Part shown: in pieces, positions 36,761 to 45,854 of the stretch
How positions within the stretch are numbered: position 1 is the first letter of the stretch
How the letters are laid out: each line of letters starts with the position of its first letter
Source of the DNA: Lachnoanaerobaculum saburreum DSM 3986
Lineage (GTDB): Bacteria > Bacillota > Clostridia > Lachnospirales > Lachnospiraceae
Assembly: GCF_000185385.1 (NCBI RefSeq)
Contig: NZ_GL622296.1
Span: 2,013,202 to 2,077,201 of the forward strand
DNA: 64,000 bases
Direction of reading: 5' to 3'
Notes under the pieces: generated by a model
What the model was told of the DNA's origin: nothing
Database searches by the model: none
The model's input: the letters and a program-made list of their open reading frames with translations, nothing else
Translations under genes and position numbers: made by a program

Positions 36761-37385
36761 GTTGCTCCTCAGATATAATGATTTCATTTGCATATGGCAA
36801 GGTCTTTATCCAGTCGCAAAAACTCCTCCACTCATCCAGCTTATGATTCTTTCTTGACCTGTATATATTCACCAAAGTCTCATAGTTCAGTGTGCAAGTT
36901 CTCAACTGATTATAGCTTGACGGCAAGAGCTGTATAATATCGTACCAAAATTTCTTGTCTTTACTTTCTATATATAAAATTCTTATCTTTTCAAGTTCAT
37001 CTATAAGATTTTTCAGGATACTCAAACCGTTCTTACTTAGATGATCATGTGAAAAATCTTCCAATTCAAAATGCTTTGAATGAATCTTATGCATTGTAGA
37101 GGTGGAGTTTGCCACTGTTCCAACCTTATAAGTGTCATATTCCTTCCACCAGTAAAGCGGAGCCGTAATATCTATAGAAACCATTATCTGTCTTAAGTAC
37201 TTTCTGTGATCACTGCTGCCTGCTCCCCTAAGTCTTTTAGCCAGCGAAAGGTCATTCTCTCCTAAAATATAATCGCCGTTCTCATTATAGCCGCTGTCCG
37301 ATCTTGCCCATGAGTTCATAGGATTTCTTGCTCCTCTCATGGCATTTTCCAGATTCATTACATAGCACTCTTTAAAATCTATCAT
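36735..37385 (-). CDS. Divergent ThyX-like (flavin-dependent thymidylate synthase-like) protein
   Basis: A 216-residue protein. The segment FRQIMV-type helix (YLRQIMVSIDI), LYWWKEYDTYKVGT and NSTSTMHKIH resembles a group annotated as FAD-dependent thymidylate synthase, but the canonical RHR-x7-S signature of ThyX is not obvious, so the chemistry is uncertain. The gene is nested between NUDIX (14-base overlap) and folA (26-base overlap). A ThyX would make dTMP while producing tetrahydrofolate, which fits. Alternatively it may be a ThyX-derived protein with another role. Confidence 0.55.
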   Translation of the reverse strand: MIDFKECYVMNLENAMRGARNPMNSWARSDSGYNENGDYILGENDLSLAKRLRGAGSSDHRKYLRQIMVSIDITAPLYWWKEYDTYKVGTVANSTSTMHKIHSKHFELEDFSHDHLSKNGLSILKNLIDELEKIRILYIESKDKKFWYDIIQLLPSSYNQLRTCTLNYETLVNIYRSRKNHKLDEWRSFCDWIKTLPYANEIIISEEQHEYNSFGR

Positions 37386-37818
37386 CCCATCTCCTCATTC
37401 TCTTTAATTCCGTGTAAATATTGTAACCTCGCTCAAGCATCATCCTTTCATTTGAAAACTTTAACAGATGAAAGGACTCATGATATTTATAATATCCGGA
37501 ATCCACAAAATACTCTTCTCTTTGTGGTCTTGAAAAGTAACTGTCTGTCTTCATTAAAAACCAGTGTACTCTTTTGTCAATCAAATCCGTGCTTGTATTA
37601 AATGTATAATGGCTTGTCCCTATAAATTGTACTATTCTGGCCTTTGCTCCGGTCTCTTCATATACTTCTCTTAGTGCAGTCTGTTCAAATGTCTCACCAA
37701 GTTCCACAGTTCCCTTTGGCAAAACCCATCCCTCATACTTATTTTTATAATTTTTAAATAAGGTCAATATCTTTCCATGATATATAACTACACCACCGCA
37801 GCTAGTTGCTTCTATCAT
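37372..37818 (-). CDS. NUDIX hydrolase
   Basis: A 148-residue nucleoside-diphosphate-linked hydrolase. The Nudix box is intact: G-TVELGE-TFEQTAL-REVYEETGA (about residues 37-59). The substrate is unknown; position before ThyX-like and folA suggests nucleotide cleaning or folate-pathway dephosphorylation (as in folQ-type NUDIX enzymes). It heads a three-gene operon with overlapping ends and has a promoter with an operator-like repeat. Confidence 0.9.
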   Translation of the reverse strand: MIEATSCGGVVIYHGKILTLFKNYKNKYEGWVLPKGTVELGETFEQTALREVYEETGAKARIVQFIGTSHYTFNTSTDLIDKRVHWFLMKTDSYFSRPQREEYFVDSGYYKYHESFHLLKFSNERMMLERGYNIYTELKRMRRWDDRF

Positions 37819-37831
37819 TGCACACCTCCAC

Positions 37832-37879
37832 TTTAGTGATAACTAAAAGAAGTATAAACCAATGCGGCATTATAGTAAA
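37832..37879 (-). promoter_or_regulatory. Promoter and operator-like repeat of the NUDIX-thyX-folA operon
   Basis: On the minus strand TTTACT, 17 bases, TATACT (at 37851-37856). The perfect inverted repeat TTTAGT-GATA-ACTAAA (37832-37847) sits across the expected transcription start, a typical repressor position. Confidence 0.45.
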
Positions 37880-37886
37880 GAAGATA

Positions 37887-40136
37887 TCACTCTATGCCTC
37901 TTTTCAGATGTCCTCTTGTAAAATCATCTATATTTGAAACGGTGACATTATTATAAAAATTATCTATATATTTTCTCAGCACAGTCTTTGTTTCACTTAC
38001 ATTTTCTGTAGTAAACCAAAGCCTTAGAATACCGGGTGATATCTTTTTTACTTCGTTTTCCATGCCGAGAATTGAAAGAGGCTTTGAATTTAAGATAGTG
38101 TTATAACAAAAATCACAATGTGTCTTTACCTGCATTTCACTGTTTTTTCTGTCCTTCAAAACAAGTATCTCTTTTTTATGATCACAGCCTTTTGAAGTCT
38201 TTTTTAAGCACTGTGCGGATACCATCATAGGTATCTTCCCATATGCAATCATCTCATTACCGGGATTGTCAAGCTGTCTTATCTCTGACAGATTCAGTTC
38301 AAGCGGATATGTAAGCCTTCTTATATTAAATTTATCATTATAAAAATCTATGGTATTCTTATTGTAGGCATATACACTGTAGTCAAGGATAATATTCGCA
38401 TTATTATCTATTTTATCATCAATATAGAAGATCTCTTCCAAGCTTCTGACTATAAAATTATCAAATTTACAATTTTTTATAGTTTGCAAATGCTTATCAA
38501 AAAACGACTTGGCTTCATCTCTAAAAATATGCGGCATATACAGATTGCAAATACCTGCACAATCTTTTACAGCCTTTATTTTCTTTTCTGTTTCAGGCTC
38601 GGATATAAGTTCACTTTCTATACTGATTTCATCAAAGATAAAATCAGTACTTCTTGCAAAATCAAGCACGGCATCTACTTGTTCCATAGTTTCACAGAGT
38701 ATATTAAACTTTACTCTACTTTTGCTTTCAGTCTTTGCAGCAACACCGGGATAGATAAAGCCGGTATAGGCAATCACATCACTGTCATCTCTTCTATATC
38801 TGTCCAATATCTTTTGATAAAGTTTATCAATCGCCTCTCTTCTTAACTCATTCAACACTTTGACCGGAATAAACAGATCACCATCCATTTCAATATCCAG
38901 CCTTTCAATACTGAAAAGAGTATTACCGGTCTTTTTAAGCTGTTTTTCCACATCGGTAACACTGCTTGCCCTTGTCCTTGCCGGCTGCGGCGACTCCCCA
39001 AAGACTTTTACCGATATACTGTTTACCTGACTTTCTCTGCCATATGTCTGTCTTAAGTCTTTCACAGCTATATCAAATACTATCGGCATATCCTCTTTTA
39101 TCTTTATTTTGCCAAAGACAGATACCGCTCTCCTGCCCTCTACAAAGGTCTTATCAAGATAATTAAAGTAATCGGCATTCACATCCCTATTTGCAGGTTT
39201 TTCATGTATTGCTATCATATCTCTACCGTTATGCCTCTTATAGTAGCCTTCAGTCTGACCGCCTCTGTCAAATAAATCAAGCAAAAGCTTCCTGTCCGCC
39301 TTATCTACCTTATAGCCTGTTCTTTTCTTATCATTATACAGATCAAGGTACTTTCTCCAGATACCGACCACTCCTGCGGTATATCTTGGAGACTTCATCC
39401 TTCCTTCTATCTTAAGAGAGTCAATACCTGCCTCTATCAAATCAGGCAAAATATCAAGACTACACAGATCTTTACAACTTAAAAGATTTCTCTCATCAGA
39501 CTTATTTAACTTTTTACCGTCTTCATACAGATCATATGGCAGTCTGCAAGTCTGTGCACATCTGCCTCTGTTGCCGCTTCTTCCGCCTATTATAGAACTC
39601 ATCAGACATTGACCTGAGTATGAATAGCAAAGTGCTCCATGTACAAAACACTCTATCTCTATATCACATTTATTATCTATATCTTTTATCTCAGCAAGTG
39701 ATATTTCTCTGGCGGGAACTATTCTGCTTGCACCTATATTTTTCAAAAATATTGCACCGTAACTTCCTGTAATTGTCATCTGTGTACTGGCATGTATCGG
39801 AAGCTTTTTAAAATGCTTCCTGATAAACTCAAACACACCTAAATCCTGCACAATCACCGCATCAATACCTGCATTGTAATAGGTCTTTATATAGTCAAAG
39901 AGTTCATTCATCTCACTTTCTTTAAAAAGTGTATTTATTGTCATATATATATTTACACCGAAAGTATGAGCATACTCAATTCCTTTTATAAGTATATCCT
40001 CATCCGGGTTGTCTGCATATGCTCTGGCGGAAAACTTCTTTCCACCTATATATACGGCATCCGCTCCTGCATTTACTGCCGCCACTAAGCTCTCATAAGA
40101 GCCGGCAGGTGCCAAAAGTTCCGTTATTTTCATCAT
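37887..40136 (-). CDS. U32 family peptidase-like protein (RlhA-like, with DUF3656)
   Basis: A protein of about 749 residues. The N-terminal U32 domain shows LLAPAGSYESLVAAVNAGADAVY, and the cysteine-rich U32 signature ECFVHGALCYSYSGQC followed by GNRGRCAQTC. A middle DUF3656-type region (about 380-480) and a C-terminal U32-like half with further cysteines (CDHK, HCDFCYN) follow. This layout matches RlhA/YdcP proteins needed for hydroxylation of a 23S rRNA cytidine in E. coli, an iron-sulfur enzyme rather than a protease. ATG at 40136 overlaps the ruvB stop (TGATG); a TTG one codon earlier is less likely. Confidence 0.85.
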   Translation of the reverse strand: MMKITELLAPAGSYESLVAAVNAGADAVYIGGKKFSARAYADNPDEDILIKGIEYAHTFGVNIYMTINTLFKESEMNELFDYIKTYYNAGIDAVIVQDLGVFEFIRKHFKKLPIHASTQMTITGSYGAIFLKNIGASRIVPAREISLAEIKDIDNKCDIEIECFVHGALCYSYSGQCLMSSIIGGRSGNRGRCAQTCRLPYDLYEDGKKLNKSDERNLLSCKDLCSLDILPDLIEAGIDSLKIEGRMKSPRYTAGVVGIWRKYLDLYNDKKRTGYKVDKADRKLLLDLFDRGGQTEGYYKRHNGRDMIAIHEKPANRDVNADYFNYLDKTFVEGRRAVSVFGKIKIKEDMPIVFDIAVKDLRQTYGRESQVNSISVKVFGESPQPARTRASSVTDVEKQLKKTGNTLFSIERLDIEMDGDLFIPVKVLNELRREAIDKLYQKILDRYRRDDSDVIAYTGFIYPGVAAKTESKSRVKFNILCETMEQVDAVLDFARSTDFIFDEISIESELISEPETEKKIKAVKDCAGICNLYMPHIFRDEAKSFFDKHLQTIKNCKFDNFIVRSLEEIFYIDDKIDNNANIILDYSVYAYNKNTIDFYNDKFNIRRLTYPLELNLSEIRQLDNPGNEMIAYGKIPMMVSAQCLKKTSKGCDHKKEILVLKDRKNSEMQVKTHCDFCYNTILNSKPLSILGMENEVKKISPGILRLWFTTENVSETKTVLRKYIDNFYNNVTVSNIDDFTRGHLKRGIE

Positions 40137-41146
40137 CAACCTTTCATTTCAATACCAAGGTGGATATATGCATTCTCTGTTGCAACTCTTCCGCCCGGAG
40201 TTCTGTTTATAAGTCCGTTCATCAGCAAATATGGCTCATATACCTCCTCAAGTGTACCTGCATCCTCTCCTATGGCCGCACTTAGGGTATTAAGTCCTAC
40301 AGGACCGCCTCCAAATTTTTCTATTATTGTAAGCAGAATCATTCTGTCATTGTTGTCAAGTCCAAGCTTGTCTACATCCAAAGTATCAAGTGCAAAATCC
40401 GCCACTCCTTTATCAATGATTCCGTTGTATTTTACCTGTGCAAAATCTCTGACACGTTTTAGCAGTCTGTTTGCCAGTCTGGGTGTACCGCGGCTTCTCC
40501 TTGCAATTTCTATGGCACCATTATTATCTATCTCCACACCAAGCACTGTTGCGGAACGCCTCACAATCTCCTTTAGTTCATCTGTATTATAAAACTCAAG
40601 TTTTTGTACCACACCGAATCTGTCACGAAGCGGTGCGGTAAGCAGTCCCGCTCTGGTGGTAGCTCCCACAAGAGTAAACTTCGGCAAATCAAGTCTGATA
40701 CTTCTGGCTCCTGCATCTTTACCTATCACAATATCTATTACAAAATCTTCCATTGCAGGATATAATACCTCTTCCACCTGCCTGTTAAGTCTATGTATTT
40801 CATCTACAAACAATACATCTCCCTCATTCAGATTATTTAATATAGCCGCCATATCACCGGGTTTTTCAATAGCGGGACCTGAAGTCACTTTCAGATTGGT
40901 ACCCATCTCATTTGCAATTATATTACAAAGTGTAGTCTTTCCAAGTCCCGGAGGTCCGTAAAACAGCACATGATCAAGACTCTCATTTCTAAACTTGGCG
41001 GCATCTATATATACTTTGAGATTTTTTCTAATCTTTTCCTGTCCGATATATTCGTTCAAAAACTGAGGTCTTAAGCTTTTTTCTATCTGCTTGTCCTCTT
41101 TTGTTATCTCAGTTGAAATTATCCTTTTTTCCATCTTCACACTCAC
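40136..41146 (-). CDS. ruvB: Holliday junction branch-migration helicase RuvB
   Basis: Hexameric AAA+ motor of the RuvAB complex. In 336 residues: [18 protein letters not shown], Walker [14 protein letters not shown], Walker [10 protein letters not shown], sensor GATTRAGLL, arginine finger region PLRDRFG, and the winged-helix end ([16 protein letters not shown]). It follows ruvA by one base. Confidence 0.97.
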   Translation of the reverse strand: MSVKMEKRIISTEITKEDKQIEKSLRPQFLNEYIGQEKIRKNLKVYIDAAKFRNESLDHVLFYGPPGLGKTTLCNIIANEMGTNLKVTSGPAIEKPGDMAAILNNLNEGDVLFVDEIHRLNRQVEEVLYPAMEDFVIDIVIGKDAGARSIRLDLPKFTLVGATTRAGLLTAPLRDRFGVVQKLEFYNTDELKEIVRRSATVLGVEIDNNGAIEIARRSRGTPRLANRLLKRVRDFAQVKYNGIIDKGVADFALDTLDVDKLGLDNNDRMILLTIIEKFGGGPVGLNTLSAAIGEDAGTLEEVYEPYLLMNGLINRTPGGRVATENAYIHLGIEMKG

Positions 41147-41147
41147 T

Positions 41148-41732
41148 TTATAACATCTTCTTTAATGCAAGTTTCAGTATATCCTCTGTTGTATCGGTAT
41201 TTTTGACTTCAATTTCTTTTATAGCTTTATAAGCTTCACTGTTGGAATATCCAAGTGATACCAATGCCTCTAAAGCCTCAGACACTACACTGTTATCGCT
41301 TGTGTCTGCCGCTTCTAAAGTACCTATATCATCCGGTTTAACTTTTTCCTTCAGCTCAAGTATTATCTTTTTTGCAATCTTTGAACCTACACCCACCGCC
41401 GCACATATTGCTTTATAATCCTCAGTTACTATCGCAATTTTCAGATCAAAACTGTTTAATGTATTCATTATACTGAGTGCAGCCTTCGGACCTACTCCAT
41501 TCACTATAATAAGCTTTTTGAACATAACCATATCATCCTTATTCAAAAAACCGTATAATGTATGTGCATCCTCGGAAATCTTCAAATATGTATGGATAAG
41601 CACCTCACTCCCTTTTGAGAGCTTGTCAATATCCCTGCCTGTGGCAAAAATCTCATATCCTATACCGCTACATTCCACCGTTACAGTATTTACATTCTTT
41701 TCTGTTACAATTCCTCTTATATATGCAATCAT
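41148..41732 (-). CDS. ruvA: Holliday junction DNA-binding protein RuvA
   Basis: Binds the four-way junction and loads RuvB. The 194-residue protein shows [13 protein letters not shown], the OB-fold, HhH motifs ([14 protein letters not shown] and [15 protein letters not shown]) and the C-terminal RuvB-binding three-helix domain ([17 protein letters not shown]). ruvC is not in the window. Confidence 0.96.
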   Translation of the reverse strand: MIAYIRGIVTEKNVNTVTVECSGIGYEIFATGRDIDKLSKGSEVLIHTYLKISEDAHTLYGFLNKDDMVMFKKLIIVNGVGPKAALSIMNTLNSFDLKIAIVTEDYKAICAAVGVGSKIAKKIILELKEKVKPDDIGTLEAADTSDNSVVSEALEALVSLGYSNSEAYKAIKEIEVKNTDTTEDILKLALKKML

Positions 41733-41833
41733 AGTTCTTCCTAAAATCTGTTACATTTATTTCTATCTGTATTTTATCATAACATAATACAGGATTATAA
41801 ATCAATTAAAATCGAACATACTTTCGCAATTCC

Positions 41834-41862
41834 TTGATTTACATCCGAATAACTATTATAAT
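41834..41862 (+). promoter_or_regulatory. Promoter of the exonuclease gene, adjacent to its start codon
   Basis: TTGATT (41834-41839), 17 bases, consensus TATAAT (41857-41862). The ATG follows seven bases after the -10, where transcription should begin. Confidence 0.65.
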
Positions 41863-41868
41863 ACAGAT

Positions 41869-42945
41869 ATGAAAGAGATAACAAAGAAATTTAAAAATAA
41901 TATACACTATGATTTATCAAAAATAGGCGATATCAAAAAACTGCTTTTTTTTGATATCGAAACTACCGGACTAAGTCCCAAAAACTCAAACCTGTATCTT
42001 ATAGGCTGTATAAATGTTGATAACGATAATATTATATTTAAACAGTGGTTTTGTGAAAGCCTCTCTGATGAAACGGATGTGTTACAGGCTTTTTTTGAAT
42101 ATGCAATAGAGTTTGATACAATTATCAATTTTAACGGTGACGGCTTTGATTTGCCATATATCAGAGAATGTGCCAAGCAGTACTACATCTTCAATCCTCT
42201 TACAGATTACAAAAGCCTTGATATATACAAAGAAATCAGATATTTGAAAAAGCCGCTTGGGCTTGAAAGAATGAACCAAAAGTCCTTGGAAGAATTTCTC
42301 GGGCTTTACAGAGAGGATAAGTATGACGGAGGTACACTTATAAAGTTTTACTACGATTACACAAACAGTCGTGACGAAAAAATCCTACATCTTCTGCTCC
42401 TACACAATGAAAAAGATTTACTTGGTATGTTAAAGGTCGTTGAGATGCTCTCCTTTGTGGACTTCTTTAATTCGGATTTTATACTCTCAGATATTAAAAA
42501 GAATACAGATTATCTTACACTTTGTTATACCTGTAGTGAATATCTTGATTATAATTTAAGCATTGAAAATGATGTATTTTTAGATGCCTCAGGGAATAAG
42601 CTTACACTTACCATACCTATATTGAAATCCGAGCTTAAGTTTTTCTTTAAGAACTACAAAGACTACTATTATCTGACAATTGAAGACTATGCCGTACATA
42701 AAAGTATAGGTGAATTTGTAGATAAGAGTGTAAAAAAGAAAGCAACAAGGCAGACCGCCTATATAAAGCAAGTTGCCGAGTATATTCCATGCTTTAATAC
42801 AGAATCGGTTAGTGAAATCTTTAAAAAAGAATATAAATCCAAAGAAAAATATATAAATTTAGCAAAACTTAATTTTTCAGACAATGTTTTTTTCAAAGAA
42901 TACGCCATCGAAATGCTCAAACAATTCAAACTTTTAAAACAATGA
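41869..42945 (+). CDS. RNase H-fold 3'-5' exonuclease (YprB-like)
   Basis: A 358-residue protein whose N-terminal 200 residues are a DEDD exonuclease fold: LLFFDIETTGLSP (D and E of motif I), NFNGDGFDLPYI (motif II) and HNEKDLLGMLKV (motif III His/Asp). The C-terminal 150 residues are unassigned. It resembles Bacillus YprB. The start is ATG at 41869; there is no ribosome site, and the promoter -10 ends six bases upstream, so the mRNA may be leaderless. No other Met precedes the catalytic motif. It is divergent from ruvA. Confidence 0.82.
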   Translation: MKEITKKFKNNIHYDLSKIGDIKKLLFFDIETTGLSPKNSNLYLIGCINVDNDNIIFKQWFCESLSDETDVLQAFFEYAIEFDTIINFNGDGFDLPYIRECAKQYYIFNPLTDYKSLDIYKEIRYLKKPLGLERMNQKSLEEFLGLYREDKYDGGTLIKFYYDYTNSRDEKILHLLLLHNEKDLLGMLKVVEMLSFVDFFNSDFILSDIKKNTDYLTLCYTCSEYLDYNLSIENDVFLDASGNKLTLTIPILKSELKFFFKNYKDYYYLTIEDYAVHKSIGEFVDKSVKKKATRQTAYIKQVAEYIPCFNTESVSEIFKKEYKSKEKYINLAKLNFSDNVFFKEYAIEMLKQFKLLKQ

Positions 42946-42996
42946 TTGGATTATTCAGAAAATTGATATAAAAATATACGAATAGGACCTATATTT

Positions 42997-43035
42997 TATA
43001 AAACCCTTATAAAATCAGATTATAAGGGTTTTATA
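42997..43035. terminator. Bidirectional terminator between the exonuclease and DUF5662 genes
   Basis: A perfect 16-bp stem (42997-43012 with 43020-43035), centred on AACCCTTATAA, around a seven-base loop. It sits between convergent genes. Confidence 0.85.
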
Positions 43036-43086
43036 TTACTTTTAATTGTATATCTCAAACAATTTTTATTGATACATAAGTTCTTT

Positions 43087-43635
43087 TTAGTATAAATATG
43101 GATGTTTCAGCATCCATCTCATGTAAGCCAAAGCCTTCTTTTCCCCCTCATTCTTGTTTATAAGGAGAATCTTTTCAAGCAAAGCCCTTGTGTCCTTATG
43201 AATATCCATATAGTCCCTTCTTTTGCAGTAATAATTCCAAGGAACATCCGTTGTATATTCACTTCCCGAGTACACTCTTGAGGCGGCTATTCTGTCACAA
43301 CACATCTCAAGCACATATTTTAAAGGCATTTTCATACCCTGTAAGCCGTCTTTCATATCTTTTCCATAGTCAATCCAATACTCAAAATGGTGCTTATTTC
43401 TTCCTTTATGATGCAGCCATGCACTTGAATATCCCTTATCAAGTTTCTCTACCGAGTTCGGACTTCTGTCTCCCCTGTAATATTTGATACCGATCAAGAA
43501 CTCTTCAGGTGAATATTTGCTCAAATCGTGTAGTAAACCTTGCTTAATTAAGCCAATTTTAAAACAAAGGTCCATTACAAGGGCTTTATGTTTATTTATA
43601 GTCTTTAAATGATTAAATACACTGTTATTATGCAT
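43087..43635 (-). CDS. DUF5662 family protein
   Basis: A 182-residue protein of a clostridial family without known function. It carries conserved-looking metal-ligand candidates: LLHDLSKYS (about 35-43) and the His-rich AWLHHKGRNKHHFEYW (about 73-88), spaced like an HD-type hydrolase, and a later CCDRIAASR. I infer a helical metal-dependent phosphohydrolase, unproven. It is single, divergent from the cold-shock gene. Start preceded by AGAGGAGATA. Confidence 0.7.
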   Translation of the reverse strand: MHNNSVFNHLKTINKHKALVMDLCFKIGLIKQGLLHDLSKYSPEEFLIGIKYYRGDRSPNSVEKLDKGYSSAWLHHKGRNKHHFEYWIDYGKDMKDGLQGMKMPLKYVLEMCCDRIAASRVYSGSEYTTDVPWNYYCKRRDYMDIHKDTRALLEKILLINKNEGEKKALAYMRWMLKHPYLY

Positions 43636-43662
43636 AAATATCTATCTCCTCTAATAAAATAT

Positions 43663-43860
43663 TTGACAATACATACATTCTATGATAATATAATATTGCA
43701 GATAAAAATTACCACTAGAATGCTTGATAATAGAAAGTTTTACTTTCATCAAAACAAATAACGACTTATAATTATCCCTAAACCGGATTATTGAGCCTGT
43801 AATATTGCAAGCTATTTAACTTTTTTCTGTGGTTACACTTATTTATTTGGAGGCATTATT
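43663..43860 (+). promoter_or_regulatory. Long leader region of the cold-shock gene
   Basis: TTGACA (43663-43668) with TAATAT 17 bases on would give an untranslated leader of about 160 bases. Within it GAAAGT/ACTTTC can pair, flanked by TGA/TCA. Long structured leaders are typical of cold-shock genes. A second possible TATAAT lies further down, so the start of transcription is uncertain. Confidence 0.4.
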
Positions 43861-44064
43861 ATGAACAGAGGTACAGTTAAGTGGTTTAATAACCAGAAAG
43901 GTTACGGTTTCATCTCAGATGAAGGTGGAAATGATGTATTCGTACATTTTTCTGATTTAAACATGGACGGATTTAAGACTCTTGATGAGGGAAACTCGGT
44001 CGAATATGATTTGACAGAGGGTGCCAAGGGTCCGCAGGCTGTAAATGTTACAGTCGTTAGGTAA
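43861..44064 (+). CDS. Cold-shock protein (CSD family)
   Basis: A 67-residue single-stranded nucleic-acid binding protein, an RNA chaperone. RNP1 KGYGFIS and RNP2 DVFVHFS are intact, with the conserved [11 protein letters not shown] start. Ribosome site TTGGAGG. It ends before a strong hairpin terminator, so it is monocistronic. Confidence 0.95.
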   Translation: MNRGTVKWFNNQKGYGFISDEGGNDVFVHFSDLNMDGFKTLDEGNSVEYDLTEGAKGPQAVNVTVVR

Positions 44065-44076
44065 TCAAATATGTTT

Positions 44077-44105
44077 AAAGAGCTCTTTATAGAGCTCTTT
44101 TTTAT
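44077..44105 (+). terminator. Terminator of the cold-shock gene
   Basis: AAAGAGCTCT and AGAGCTCTTT form a perfect 10-bp stem around TTAT, followed by a run of T. Confidence 0.9.
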
Positions 44106-44135
44106 TTTTACAAACTTGACACCGTTTTCAAATCC

Positions 44136-44165
44136 GGTTTAAACTATTTTGGTTTAAACTATTTT
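44136..44165. repeat. 15-base tandem duplication at the 3' end of hslO
   Basis: GGTTTAAACTATTTT occurs twice in direct succession (44136-44150 and 44151-44165); the hslO stop codon (44159-44161) lies in the second copy. The copies are identical. Confidence 0.85.
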
Positions 44166-45043
44166 AATGTAGCCGTCTTTAACATCTTCTCAAGTTCATC
44201 CACCTTAAATTCATATGCCTTGTTACAAAAATGACATTTCACCTCTATAGGCTTACCCTCATCTATCATTTCTTTCAGTTCTTTTTCTCCTACACTTATA
44301 AGTGCCTTTTCAATTCTGTCTTTATTGCAGTTGCACTTAAATGAAAGATCAAGACTTTCATTAAATTCAGGATTCATATCACCTAGAATATGCTTTAAAA
44401 TATCATTTGGCGACATTCCTTCACTTAACATTGTTGTAACCGGACTCAGATTATTTATTTTTGCTTCTAATTTATCTATTGCTTCATCAGGGCAACCGGG
44501 CATCAGCTGTATTATAAATCCGCCTGAAGCTTTTACAGTATTATCCTTATTCAAAAGCACACCAAGTCCCACACTTGACGGAGTCTGCTCACTTGTAGCA
44601 TAGTAGTATGTCAAATCCTCCGCTATCTCACCGGAGAGCAGTGCCACCTGACCCACATAGGGTTCCTTCATACCTGTGTCCATTATTACACTCATAAGTC
44701 CTACACCGATAGCCTCAGCCACATCAAGTTTTCCCTTTGCATTTGCAGGAATCAGTACGACAGGATTAAACGGATATCCTTTAACTTCTCCATGATTGTT
44801 TGCAGTGGCAATCACTCCGCCAAGCGGTCCGTCTCCTTCTATCTTCAGTGTAAGAAGGTCTTTTTCTCCCTTCATCATACTTCCCATCATTACAGCGGCT
44901 GTAAGCATTCTGCCAAGTGCGGCAGTTGCAACCGGTGATGTATTGTGGTCATTTTTTGCCTCTTCGACCAAATATTTTGTAGTAGCTGCAAACGCTCTGA
45001 TATATCCGTCTGCTGCCGTGGCTTTCACCATATAATCCTTCAT
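44159..45043 (-). CDS. hslO: Redox-regulated chaperone Hsp33
   Basis: A holdase activated by oxidation and unfolding. In 294 residues it has the N-terminal fold (AATTKYLVEEAKN, NHGEVKGY) and the C-terminal zinc switch with four cysteines as CNC and CHFC (about residues 238-273). Oxidants release the zinc and turn it on. It starts directly after the methyltransferase stop, so they are co-transcribed. Confidence 0.95.
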   Translation of the reverse strand: MKDYMVKATAADGYIRAFAATTKYLVEEAKNDHNTSPVATAALGRMLTAAVMMGSMMKGEKDLLTLKIEGDGPLGGVIATANNHGEVKGYPFNPVVLIPANAKGKLDVAEAIGVGLMSVIMDTGMKEPYVGQVALLSGEIAEDLTYYYATSEQTPSSVGLGVLLNKDNTVKASGGFIIQLMPGCPDEAIDKLEAKINNLSPVTTMLSEGMSPNDILKHILGDMNPEFNESLDLSFKCNCNKDRIEKALISVGEKELKEMIDEGKPIEVKCHFCNKAYEFKVDELEKMLKTATLK

Positions 45044-45796
45044 TTACTTACCTTTCTCTCTGGCTACAAAAAGTATCCTCTCCGTACATTCACTTACAGC
45101 TTTAAGATTATCCGCATCCACATAACTTTCAAGTACCATTTTACTTGACTCTACAGCAGACACTATCTCTTCAAATGTGAATGCTCTTTGCACATGTCTT
45201 TCTTCAAATCTCTTATATGTATTGCCTTCAAGCTTTATAAACAGATTTAAATCATATTCATTGATTCTTTTTTCACTGTCATATGAATTGTCCCATATAA
45301 AGCTTGCCGCATCTCTTACTTCTGCAAAAGTGTTGTCACTTAGAATATTTTGATATTTGTAGACGGTATTAATATCAAAAATAAAAAGACCGTTCGGATC
45401 AAGATAATTATTTACCAGTGCAAATACATGCTTTAAATCTTTCAAACTTTGTATATAATTCAGACTGTCACATCTTGACACTATAGCTTTTACAGTACCG
45501 TAAAGTTCAAACTCTCTCATATCCTGACATAAATACAATATATCATGACCCGACTCAAATTTCTTTTCCGTCGCAACATCCAGCATATCATATGAATTGT
45601 CTATTCCAATCATATCATAGCCGCTGTTTGCGAGGCTCTCAGTTATCGTGCCTGTTCCACAACCCAGATCACATACCAGTCCGTCATATATATTCTCGGC
45701 CTGCAATATATCTTTTATCTGCTGCACCCATTTATTATAAGGTACATTGTCCATGAATAAATCATATACTTTTGCAAAGTTTGTATACTGTTCCAT
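45044..45796 (-). CDS. Class I SAM-dependent methyltransferase
   Basis: A 250-residue Rossmann-fold methyltransferase. The SAM loop CDLGCGTGTITESLAN, followed by MIGIDNS and later GLFIFDINTVYK, places it in the broad Methyltransf_25/11 class. The substrate is unknown; small molecules are usual. It is adjacent to hslO without a gap. Promoter not identified; AAGGAT site. Confidence 0.85.
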   Translation of the reverse strand: MEQYTNFAKVYDLFMDNVPYNKWVQQIKDILQAENIYDGLVCDLGCGTGTITESLANSGYDMIGIDNSYDMLDVATEKKFESGHDILYLCQDMREFELYGTVKAIVSRCDSLNYIQSLKDLKHVFALVNNYLDPNGLFIFDINTVYKYQNILSDNTFAEVRDAASFIWDNSYDSEKRINEYDLNLFIKLEGNTYKRFEERHVQRAFTFEEIVSAVESSKMVLESYVDADNLKAVSECTERILFVAREKGK

Positions 45797-45811
45797 TATT
45801 TATCCTTAAAA

Positions 45812-45842
45812 TTTTAGGTGACAGTCAAACCGCCACCTAAAA
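45812..45842 (-). terminator. Hairpin downstream of the SEC-C gene
   Basis: TTTTAGGTG (45812-45820) pairs with CACCTAAAA (45834-45842) between the SEC-C stop and the methyltransferase start. The T-run after it is short, so it is a weak terminator or attenuator. Confidence 0.5.
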
Positions 45843-45854
45843 CACTACCTTTAT

